Part shown: piece by piece, positions 54,920 to 64,000 of the stretch
How the letters are laid out: the number at the start of each line of letters is the position of its first letter
Position numbering within the stretch: position 1 is the stretch's first letter
Origin: Rosa chinensis
Taxonomy: Eukaryota > Streptophyta > Magnoliopsida > Rosales > Rosaceae
Length of the DNA stretch: 64,000 nt
Direction of reading: 5' to 3'
Assembly: GCF_002994745.2 (NCBI RefSeq)
Contig: NC_037092.1
Location: 69,539,823-69,603,822 of the forward strand
The notes under the pieces: generated by a model
Database searches by the model: none
What the model was told of the DNA's origin: nothing
The model's input: the letters and a program-made list of their open reading frames with translations, nothing else
Program-made: the position numbers and the translations under genes

Positions 54920-56169
54920 TTAATCAAAATCGCCAGTTTCTGGGTCTTGATCCTTGTAGTCTTCCACCCTTAGATCGAGATCGCCATCTTGATCTTCTTG
55001 TTCCATGTAATTTGCCTCCCTTGCTTCACGATACATCTTGTACTCGTTTGCAACTTTCTGGGATGCTTTACACGCCCTTGCCCAATGTCTAGGTAGTCCA
55101 CATTTGATACAAGCATCATTATGGTCAGGTTCCCTTGATCAAGGTGCTTTGGGAGCGCTATGAGGACGGTTATTGCCTTTGGTGGCGTCACCACCATAAC
55201 CGGAGACTTGGCCTCTCTCTCTTCTCACACGTTTACCTCCACGGTTCCGTGCACGCCTATCTTGGCGGTTTCCTTCCTCTTTAGGGAGACAATATGGACC
55301 AGAACATCCAAAATTATCCCTACTCTTAGGGTTTCACTCCTTGCGTCCTCCCTTGGAGGCGCGACTATAATTAGACTCCGGATTTGACTTGGTTCCCACG
55401 GGTCTAGAGTTATAGTTCTTCACAAGTATGTTGTCGTGCTTTTCAGCTACGTTCATGGCACCAATTAGCTCATGAAATCTTGTGATACGTCTAGCATTGA
55501 CATCAATCCGATAGTTCTTGGCTATCATCAATGCAGAGACGGGGAAGGTGGAGAGAGTCTTCTCGATCAACATAGTATCAGTGATTTTCTGTCCACAGAA
55601 TTCCATCATAGACTTGATACGAAGTGCTTCTGAATTGTAGTCAAGTGCAGACTTGAAATCACAGAAGCGGAGGCTATGCCATCTCACTTCTAAGTCTGGA
55701 AGTAGAGAATCACGGACATTGCCAAAACGCTGCTCGAGTTCTACCCATAGTTTTCTTGGGTCTTCCTCATTGAGGTACTCATTTTGAAGCGCGTCATTCA
55801 TGTGCCTTGTCATGAGAATGATGGCTTTAGCTTCATTTGCCTCTCTCTTAGCTCTATTTGCTTCAAACGCTACTCGAATTCTACCCATAGTTTTCTTGGG
55901 TCTTCCTCATTGAGGTACTCATTTTGAAGCGTGTCATTCAGGTGCCTTGTCATGAGAATGATGGCTTTAGCTTCATTCACCTCTCTCTTAGCTCTATTTG
56001 GTTCAAAATCAGCAGCTTGTTGAGGAGTAAGCACGTCCTGACTTGGCTCTTGGATCGTACTCAGGATCCCATCAGCCTTAAGATGCTGGCGCACATCACG
56101 GACCCACTTGTGGTATCCTGCGCCTGTTGTCTCTAGTTGAGCAAAACTCAACTTGTTCAGGTTACTCAT
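54920..56169 (-). pseudogene. Copia gag with a 140-bp internal duplication
   Basis: It starts MSNLNKLSFAQLETTGAGYH at 56169 and contains the UBN2-type region. A direct duplication (55734-55873 and 55874 to about 56007) repeats the segment coding ANRAKREANEAKAI through RKLWVE. Its 140-bp period shifts the frame. After it come ITDTMLIEKTLSTFPVSA and RRITRFHELIGAMN. Stops occur near 55334 and 55140, then the zinc knuckle CIKCGLPRHWARAC (about 55100) and an acidic tail ending at 54920. It cannot make a full protein. Confidence 0.85.
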
Positions 56170-57190
56170 CCTAAAAAACAACAAGAAAATAGAGTTAGTT
56201 TCGGAGCGAAGATGGCTACCACGAAAAACTATAAAATTTCTGAGCGTAGTCTCTTCCAAGAAATTAGGGATTTTCTGAGCGTAGTCGCTTCCAAGAAAAT
56301 CCGATTCCAAGAGGGGTTTTGGATTAGATCGAAACAACAATGTATGTGGTCGATCATTTTCTTCTCAACAAACACTAAGTTTGGAGGACTCTATAAGCTC
56401 CAAGCTTGGAGTGAGCACAAACCCCCACAGTTCGGCTTTTTGGTCTCCTCTATGAAGAAGAAAGGGGGGTAGAAAAAGGGATGTTGGAAGTCCCCGATAA
56501 AAAGAAGAGAAAAGTAATAAAAACTTCAAAAACGGGAACTTTTAGAAAAGTTTACCTTGAAAAATTGCCAGAAATCTTGACCGGAAAAGTTGGCATGATA
56601 AATTTCACCTGAAAGTGGCAGGAAAAAGGTTGACCAGCATTGACCGGTCGTTCTAACGTGGCACTCTGATGCTGACGTGGCAGGCTGATTGGATGCTGAC
56701 GTGGCTGATGACACAGGGCTGACGTTAGTAGGCTTCAGGCTGCTGGGCTTCTGACTTTAGGCAGAGATCCAGCTGTGCTTATGGGCCTAGGGTTTTTCTT
56801 TCCTATTGGGCCGAAGCTTTGGGCTGCTGGGCTGGGTTAACTGAGGTAGGTAGCGGTTCGGTGGTGCACTATCTTCAGGCAGCCAGTTCGGCTGTTTCCA
56901 GGCCGGTTCCGATGATGGTTTTTCTGGTTCCCTGAATCTGGGGATGAGGTGCAGCTACTGACAAAAGATGGCAGTGGAAGGTGAACTGGAAGATGGCAAA
57001 CCAGGCAGGAGATCTCGGATTCTTCTTGGGAGGCCAGTTTGGTCTCTTCCGGTGGCCTGTTCAGGTCGATTCTGGCCGGTTCTGGGGGCAGCGCCGCAGG
57101 TTCTGGGCTCCTGGAGGTGAAAACTTCAAGGTGGGCGGCGGTGGTTCCTGGGATTTGAAGGCTACGAATATAGGGTTTCAGGGTTAGGGC
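56170..57190 (-). other. Leader of the truncated copia element
   Basis: About 1 kb between primer-binding site and gag, moderately GC-rich near the LTR. Open frames are short and carry no domains. Confidence 0.5.
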
Positions 57191-57205
57191 TTCGTGCTGA
57201 TAACG

Positions 57206-57427
57206 TGTTGTAGAGAAACTGAATTTGAGAGGAATTTGCTGTGTATTCTCATTGATAATAGGGGCCTCTTTATATAGAAGAGTACAATGCATAGAATCTC
57301 AATCATACAAGGAAAGTGATCGTACATTGAATAGGAATCTAGATCCTTCTAATTTAATCCTATTACCACTAGGGCAAGTAACCTAGTTAGGGTTTGGGCC
57401 AAACACAAATTAAGGTTTACTTGAACA
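57206..57427 (-). repeat. 5' LTR of the truncated copia element
   Basis: Starts TGTTGTAGAG and ends TTGAACA, 222 bases, adjacent to the primer-binding phrase GTGCTGATAACG. CTCTTTATATAGAAG (about 57267-57281) is TATA-like on the minus strand. No partner LTR exists in the window. Confidence 0.75.
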
Positions 57428-57431
57428 GATA

Positions 57432-57966
57432 TTATACACACACACACACACACACCACATTAATTCTCCATCGAAAATATACAAATTTTTTGGACGAATT
57501 ATATATATATACACACACACCCATACTTTTTTTTGAATATGTATAATGAAAAAAAATCTAAAATAATGAAAAAGAAAGAAAGGAAAAAAAACCAAACAAT
57601 ATTTTTTTTTTAGAAGAAAGTCAAAATAATTTAGAGCCGTTATATATTCAACAATATATATATATATATATTATAGATATATATATATATATATATTCAC
57701 AAAAATATATAAATATAATTTTTTTTAGACGAATTATATATATATATATAATAATAATAATAAAAAAGAATAAAATAATGTATCATTTATAGAAGAAAGC
57801 TAAAATAATTTAGAGCCATTAGATTTTGAAAAGATAAGATAGTCTTTTTATTCAAGAATGACGTGACATGATTTGACAAATTAGTGAGGTGTATAGGTGA
57901 CATGGCTTGACACCTAGGATTGAGGCCATAAATCTCAGGCCTCATTGAGACCCTATATCATTGCCC
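57432..57966 (-). repeat. Right arm of a large inverted repeat (partner 42783-43211)
   Basis: On the minus strand from 57966 it reads GGGCAATGATATAGGGTCTC, then CTCAATGAGGC, AATCCTAGGTGTCA, AATTTGTCAAATCATG, CAAAATCTAATGGCTC and AATTCGTCCAAAAAATTTG. This matches the left arm in order. It includes (CA)n and (TA)n tracts at about 57433-57453 and 57650-57700. Confidence 0.8.
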
Positions 57967-58202
57967 TTCTAGAAATTCGGTATTACAACTCAAAGATTAC
58001 TACATAAGTTGAAACAGTTGGGAACTACTAGAATCCGAATCCTCTCCTTGGCTATTTATTAGCCTTGGTTATTCTTGACTTTGAATATCAGTCATTGATG
58101 AGATATCCAAAGGATAATAAAACCGCCACATCAGCAAAATGTGTATTAAATGCAAAATTTTAGTATTCCACCGTTTTTTTTATAAAAGTATTTCACCATT
58201 AA

Positions 58203-59049
58203 TAGAGGTGGCAAACGGGTCACTAAGCACGAGCACGGCACGAACCCGGCACGCTTAAAAAATGCCCGGCACTACCCGAGCACTTTAGAATGATAGGTCG
58301 GGTTGAGCCTACGAATATTGGCCCATTGGCCCGACTCGAGCACGACATATTGTGGGCCGGCCCGTTACAAACACAAAATTTCATTTTGTTTTTAAAAATA
58401 TTAAAAAAACACAATGATGAGATTTGAATATTAGATCTCTTTATTTAAAATCTCATGATAATTCCACCAATGCTGTTTCTTTTATGCTGTCAAAACAGTG
58501 AAATAAAAAATTATACCCTTGTTTTGACATAAAGTATTTTTCTAAATATTAAATATATGTTTATTAATAAAGACTAATCTCATAATAATACAACTATAGA
58601 ATGAAGGAAAGAATAATATGATGCTAAATCTTCATTATATTAATAAAGATTAATCTCACAATAATATACTAAAAGCAATATATTTTGAGTTATTTTTTTC
58701 TTTCTTTCTTTCTTGTAGTGGAATATAAAAAATTATTAGAAAACTAATATTAAAAAGCTAAGATTAAGAAAAACATTGTAGAACTTAATTTATTTTAATT
58801 TTCTAAATAGTTAAATAAAAATAATTTTTATTTATTCAAATTAATATTTTTAAATCGTGCTTTATAGTGGGTAGGCACGAGCACGGCCCGGCACGATATG
58901 GGCTCAGGCCATGGGCCGGATCGGGCTTAATGTTTAAGTAAATGGGCAGGTACGATAATAAATGGGCCGGCCCAAGCACGGCACGAAGCACAACTAGGCC
59001 CGCTTAAAATGGGCCGGGTTGGGCCTGGCCTGCCTGTTTGCCACCTCTA
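58203..59049. mobile_element. hAT-type MITE
   Basis: The ends are TAGAGGTGGCAAACGGG and its near reverse complement CCTGTTTGCCACCTCTA. The 8-bp TSDs are ACCATTAA (58195-58202) and ACCGTTAA (59050-59057), one mismatch. Both subterminal zones are rich in GGGCC, GCACGAGC and GGCACG phrases, the usual composition of plant hAT ends. It has no transposase. Confidence 0.85.
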
Positions 59050-59057
59050 ACCGTTAA

Positions 59058-59769
59058 CATAATTTAAACTCTGCCAACGTATCAAAAAAAAAACTTAAAC
59101 TCCGTCAACAATGAACAATTCTTGGATGCACCCCTTGGGTGAACCTGCTTGTTCACCCCTCTCCCAACCTACCAGTCAGAAATAGCCACATATATTTTGA
59201 GTAAAAAAATAAAACTCTAACTTAACTATTTATAGAAATAATAAAAAAATAAAAACAGAGTTCCAACTCAATTAGAGAACGGATGTTAGTTAACGCCGTT
59301 CTCAAATCCATACTGTGACTTTTGGCGAGGACGAAGAACAGAGAAAGTTTTGAAACCCATACTGACAGAAGCTGCAACTATGGATACCATCTCTGACAAA
59401 TAATAAACAAGTGTCTTATCCCATGTATACACAGACAAAGTGGAGATATAAAATAATCCATATATGCAGTATGCAGTATGACTTTAAGAGACAGGTATCA
59501 GTTGCATCAAAACATCTTACAGAAGAAGGAAAGAGATTCATGGTTAAGTCCCAATTATATATATTTAGTAAAAATCAGGTAACAGAGACCTAAGCAAAAG
59601 TAGTTCCAAATTTTCACAATAGGAATGAGATTCCAGAAACCATGATCACACTTCATACTTTACTGAGAGTATTTAAACTCCAAGCTTCCAACTCTGGACA
59701 ACATCAAAATCAAAATATCGTTTAAAAGAAACACAAGAATCATAACTGATCAATGATATAAATTACTAT
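59058..59769. other. Intergenic sequence, nothing seen
   Basis: A short 60-codon frame at 59411-59593 has no recognisable features. No repeat partner was found. Confidence 0.4.
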
Positions 59770-60531
59770 ACAAGTATAATCTGTTTGGCTCCAAAACCAG
59801 TTGGCTTGCACACTGTCTCTTTGCTGATGTGATTGCGCAGGTGTGCTAGCACCGTGGGGTGCAGTCGTCGGGGAGTCCCTTGACCTGACTTCTTGAATCA
59901 AGCGTTGTGGATGAGGAGAGCACCAACCTCGTCACAAGGCTCTTTTCTCTGCCTTCCGGAAAAGGACTTATTTCCTTACGGGTAAGGGCTTTGGTTGTGA
60001 TCTCTTTGCGACACCGAATCGATACTCAAACGTTGCAGGTTGAGCAGAGCAATCACCGGGAAGTTTGGAGAAAGAACGGGTTTTGCTAAAGCATGACTTT
60101 AGCTTCACTGGGTTGCGAGGGTGTTACCCTTGTTTCGCTGATAGTATCGGTGACAGTAGCACTAGTAGTCAGCTCTTGGGGAGACTAGGACTAGAAGTAC
60201 GGTCGCCGGGTTTCAACTAGGTTGAAGGTTTGCTCCGAGGAGGCTTTGATAATCTGTGCGATTAGTTGATTTGAGAGTTGTGTCTAATTCGTCCTTGAAA
60301 CCTGGTATTTATACCTAGGGTTTCGACTGTTTCTTTCCATAGAAGGATTATTGATTGAAGTTTCCTATTCAATCTCCGCTACTTGACTCCAATAAGGGCT
60401 CGTTTTCCTTATGGATTACGGAATGGGTGAAGCTGTAACCCAAACCCAAGTAGGCTTATTTTTGGGCTGCAGGTATCGGCCCGCTATGCTAAATCCACTT
60501 AAAGGATCTTGCCAAAATTACTTTTGGGCTC
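59770..60531 (-). repeat. Putative LTR of a second Tat-type gypsy element (minus orientation)
   Basis: Read on the minus strand it starts TGAGCCCAAAAGTAATTTTG at 60531, directly after a purine tract (TTGGGGGGCAAAATT on the minus strand). It has GGTATAAATACC (60304-60315) as a TATA box 215 bases in, then a leader-like part. The left limit is a guess because no partner LTR is in the window. The orientation makes the PMD gene to its right antisense to the element, as in other Tat elements. Confidence 0.4.
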
Positions 60532-60695
60532 AAATTTTGCCCCCCAAGCCCCGAAATCGGGCCCGCTAAAATGTAACTGATTGAAGGGGATTAAAACGAC
60601 ACGTCTGGTGACCGAAATGAGATCATTAATGAGCGTTGCGTCCATTCGCTTCGCAAAACGTCTTTTCGTCGTATAGTTTCCCTCACAAAATCTCT

Positions 60696-60703
60696 TATTT
60701 AAA
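60696..60703 (+). promoter_or_regulatory. TATA-like element before the PMD gene
   Basis: TATTTAAA lies about 100 bases upstream of the ATG at 60801, with a CT- and AC-rich leader between. Inferred from position only. Confidence 0.35.
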
Positions 60704-60800
60704 TCCCGCAGCCATTTCGAACCTGTCACATCAGAAACTCTTTTAGTCTCCTAAACCCAGAAACCCTCTTGTTCCGAACATCTTCCTCAGAAACCCAGAA

Positions 60801-63800
60801 ATGGCTCCCCCAAAGAAAATAATTATTGATCAAGAGAAAGAACTCAACGACAATGCCGCCCACATTTGGGGAACCAGCATCGGCGCCGGCTGTCAGATCC
60901 ACACTACTATCTAGAGACCTCGTCTTCTCAGGCTCCCAAATCACCACGTCGGGCTGGGTTCGGCGCCGCGAGATTCCATCCTCGACGACGCTATTGGTCT
61001 TTACGGCTTACCCATTCGTCGACCCATTCCGGTCCTCTGAAGGACCCCTGGAGATTTCAACAGTTGTGGTGCACAAAAACATTGAGCGAAAATAGGGCAC
61101 TAGCCACCCTCGATCAGCACGACGGAGCTCTCCTGGTATCACGAAGCACGAGCACGAGATTTGGCTCGCTGAAACGCGGCAGGTATTACCCATACTATTG
61201 ATTTATGCTTTCGCCTCCCACGCGGTGGCAATCACTCACCGCTCGCCGCCTTTCTCTGCTTTTGGAATACTGCCACCAACACCTTCGATTTCCGATCTGG
61301 CCAAATAAGCATCACCCTGCTTGATATCCTCACCATTACTGGATTGTCCATCGATGGCGAGCCCTATCTGCATGGCCAATTCAACTCTACCACCTTTCCT
61401 TCCACCATGGCCCAAACCGGTCACAACGCTCATAGCAGCTCCTATCCGTGGTGGCTGGCCTATTACCGTAGAGAGCACAATGCGACAGGTAGAATTGCCT
61501 TTCTGGAGTACTGGCTCTGCAAGTTCATCTTCTGCACCTCTGCCAACAAACCCACTGGTCCTTGGACTTCTTTAGCAATAGCCCTCTATAATGGCCGTCA
61601 CGTAGGACTGAGACAACCAGTGTTGGGAGCCCTCTACCGCACTTTATACCAGGCCACCATGCATCATTTTGAGACTAGCATTTCTGGCCCTTTTGGATCC
61701 TCGACTTCTGGATTCAAACCTATTTTCCATATTTTCGCCGCGACGATATCCCACTACTTCCACCAGATGATCAACTCTTGGGCCAATGGCTTAGCCGCGA
61801 GGAAAGGTACACATCCCCTCCTTATTCTGAGTGCTTCACATATCTGTACCTTCTGCACGAAATGCCCTACTGCAACCTAGTGCTTGGTAGAAGATTCCCA
61901 CCTCAACTTGAAAATGGGTTCCTTCCCGGGGCTCCTGACTACAGTGATCTCGGGCACTTGGCTTTTCGCCACGCGATCTCCTGTTCAGATATTAGGCTTG
62001 CTGCTGATGAACTTAGCTATGAGCTTTACGCGCCCAACCATTTTGCTCGCCAATTTGGCCTCGCCCAATTAGTGCTATTCCCCCTATATGATGCCTGGAA
62101 CTACAACACTTCTTGGCGCAAAATTGGCCCCACTACTGGGCCTCCACTGGCACAAAGCATGCTTGCACTGGATGATCTCCCTGACTGGGCCAATGACATC
62201 ACTCCTATGGATGGGAACGCTGAAGAGTACGAGCAACGGTGGTCAGAAGTTTCTGTCAACTGCTGGGGGCAAAGGGATGACGAACTATTCGCGACCATCT
62301 TTGCAGAACTGAGATACCCCTACGACGCTGATACTGAGTTGCTTGCTCACTTTTCTAAAGCCGAGGCACAACCCTCGCCCCCTAAAACGGCTAAGCAACC
62401 CGCGAGAACTCCACGCCCGGTCCAGGCTGGGATTGTAATCAACGAGCCCCCTCAAGAGGTAATTGCCTTATATTATTCTATGTTTTTTTGTCATCGCATT
62501 CTCTTTTAACTCAGACTTTGTTGCATCAGGGAAGTGTGCCACCTTTCGGCAGTCGCGCAGTTAATGCTTCTCCGGCCACTGGATAGGCCGCGAAGAAAAA
62601 AGCAATAGTGACGGAACCCGAAGTCGAAGACTCCTCTTCTGATGATGATGACCCACAAACGGTAAGGATTTTCCCCTTATGAGGTCTCAACATTTTCCTC
62701 CCAAGTCTAATTTGTAAATCCTGACAGATTGCCGCTGTTTTGGCCCGAAAGCGCAGTCGCCGCTGATCCTCGAACCGATCCGTGGGCAGAAGATGAACCA
62801 ATCGTTGATCGACTGGTAATACCCTTAAAGCGAGCCTAGTATCTTTGTCTCACTATGTACGACCGTATAACGCTCCTCATCTACAGGTTCGTTGTAGGTC
62901 CACCAGACAAGTTGGGGAAGGTTCCTCCGCTGTTGGCGAAGACGCGTCTGCTTCACACGCCCAGGCGTCGACTGGTTCTAACAATCCTTCACCTCCCATC
63001 AGCACTGCAAACAATATGCAATTGGCTCTAGTACTAGTTCAGGTCATAGACGATAGCTCACCTGAGGTTGAGGAAAGGGTACCGTTAGCAGACACCCCTC
63101 GCGAGCAACCAACCGCAGCACCTATCATGGCACAAGTAGCGCCTGATTCGATTCCAGTTTCTGGTGAAGTCGCTCAAGAACCAGCGCCAGTAGCAATCCT
63201 TCCTGAACTACCTGTTCCAGAGGTACAACTTCTTGCTTATCCTACATTCTGATTCTTGCCTTAACCTTTTGACGCTTTAACCATTCACTGGAAAACAGAA
63301 TCCTGCCCCTATCGAGGAAGTGGCGGTGGCCGCCGTAGAGGTGCTTGGTGAAATCCTGCTGAACCGGATAGCGCGGACGTGGACAACCAAGAACCCACCC
63401 CTGATGCCCCCCAAGCACCTGAAGTAGAAGATGAAGTGAACCCTGAGCCGGTATTGGAAGAAGTTCCTATCGCGGGGCCTCACGAGTCTCCTATGGTTGC
63501 CTCCCCAAATCTGTCGCTTGCGCTCCCTTCTAGACTGGAAAGGCTGGCTCGCGTACTCGAAGTGACTCCTCCTGGAGTTATAGATGATGCCAGAAAAGGC
63601 CTCCGTCGTCTCCTGGGACCTGATATTTTGACGCCCGGAGCCCCTGCGAGAGCTTTGGAGCATCTGAGGGTACTTCTCTGTGAGGAAGCCATCACTGAAG
63701 CCCAGTTCCTCGATATTGATCAACTGCTGCAAGACTTCCCCTAATGGCTCAATGAGAAAGAGACCGCGCAGGCCAGGCAGACCCAAGCCCACTATCTGAC

Positions 63801-64000
63801 CCCTACTCAACAGGCAAACACCTCGCGCGATTTCTTAGGAGACCGGGATACTCTCATCAGGGACTTGATGGTTACGAGGAACCATCTCAGGACCCAGATT
63901 CAAGATCTTCAGGCCCAATTAACAGCTATCACGGCCAGACTCGCCCATGAGGAAACCCAACTGGAGCAACCCTTAGTCGCTTTCGAGGTGTTGTCTCAAG
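60801..64000 (+). pseudogene. Plant mobile domain (PMD) gene, broken, runs off the right edge
   Basis: The gene starts MAPPKKIIIDQEKELNDN. After stops near 60930 and 61170 the PMD region is open: ITLLDILTITGLSIDGEPY (about 61310-61370), YPWWLAYYRREHNATGRI (from about 61446), FLEYWLCKFIFCTSANKPTG. A one-base frameshift near 61690 moves it to the frame of 61778-62509 (QWLSREERYTSPPYSECFTY; FLPGAPDYSDLGHLAFRHA; FARQFGLAQLVLFPLYD). Introns with GT donors follow at about 62460 and 62661. Later exons encode an acidic EPEVEDSSSDDDD stretch and, at 63379-63744, a segment with RLERLARVLEVTPPGVIDD. The PMD is found in MAIL/MAIN host proteins and in transposons. Here it lies next to an LTR-like segment, so a transposon copy is likelier. 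Confidence 0.7.

Larger units (their letters stand above)
52340..57427 (-). mobile_element. Truncated copia element related to the one at 43651-50838
   Basis: A single LTR (57206-57427) with its primer-binding site is followed, on the minus strand, by a leader, gag (56169-54920), spacer, protease, pre-integrase and integrase (54567-52859), and the linker before RT (about 52663-52360). RT, RNase H and the second LTR are absent, so the 3' half has been lost. Gag and integrase resemble the complete element (for example IKSIRLDNAGEFTSK in both), but the LTRs differ, so they are sister families. The left limit is approximate. Confidence 0.85.

Noticed and set aside
58203..59049. GC-rich clusters in this MITE as a gene fragment
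   Set aside because: They are the GGGCC/GCACG subterminal repeats of a hAT-type element and lie in inverted order at its two ends.

Overview
This is nuclear DNA from a flowering plant, most likely a eudicot. The evidence is the transposon families present (a CACTA element with a Ulp1-type protease, a plant L1 LINE with a DUF4283 ORF1, Ty1/copia, a Tat-lineage Ty3/gypsy element, hAT, MULE-type and Helitron elements), intron-split plant reading frames and a plant thaumatin-like gene. I cannot name the species from the sequence. Almost the whole window is transposon sequence, often nested. The only convincing intact host gene is a 253-residue thaumatin-like (PR-5 family) gene on the minus strand at 40736-41497.

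Layout. 1-13955: a minus-strand CACTA element that runs off the left edge. It holds a decayed transposase/Ulp1 gene (755-2880) and is split by a full-length plus-strand LINE (4250-11134) flanked by a perfect target-site duplication (TSD). 13959-20390: GC-rich retroposon-like debris, a MULE-type MITE with very long inverted ends (16939-17668) and anonymous repeats. 20391 to about 29000: a decayed Tat-lineage gypsy element. It has pol on the plus strand, a second gene on the opposite strand (24299-27829) with its own leader, and a 36-bp minisatellite. A Pack-MULE-like element (25655-26812) carrying what looks like a fragment of the host COG4 gene is inserted in the antisense gene. 29850-32192: two LINE-derived non-autonomous elements in opposite orientation, one with a 265-codon ORF and a perfect 17-bp TSD. 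32339-36960: a hAT element with a perfect 8-bp TSD and a broken transposase. 38222-40150: another GC-rich retroposon-like block and small duplications. 40736-41497: the thaumatin-like gene. 42102-42407: a short Helitron.

42783-57966: a nest bracketed by about 450-530 bp inverted repeats. It contains a foldback MITE, a complete copia element with LTRs differing at one base (43651-50838), a MULE-type element with a perfect 9-bp TSD (50854-51758) and a truncated relative of the copia element (about 52340-57427). 58203-59049 is a hAT-type MITE. 59770-64000 looks like the LTR end of a second Tat-type element in minus orientation, with a plant-mobile-domain (PMD) gene lying antisense to it and continuing past the right edge.

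Biologically the window is a layered record of transposition. The points most worth following are: gene capture by a MULE inside an antisense retrotransposon gene; two different antisense gene families in what looks like the same slot of two Tat elements; a copia element with intact gag, dead pol and nearly identical LTRs; and a short AT-rich site hit by three unrelated insertions.
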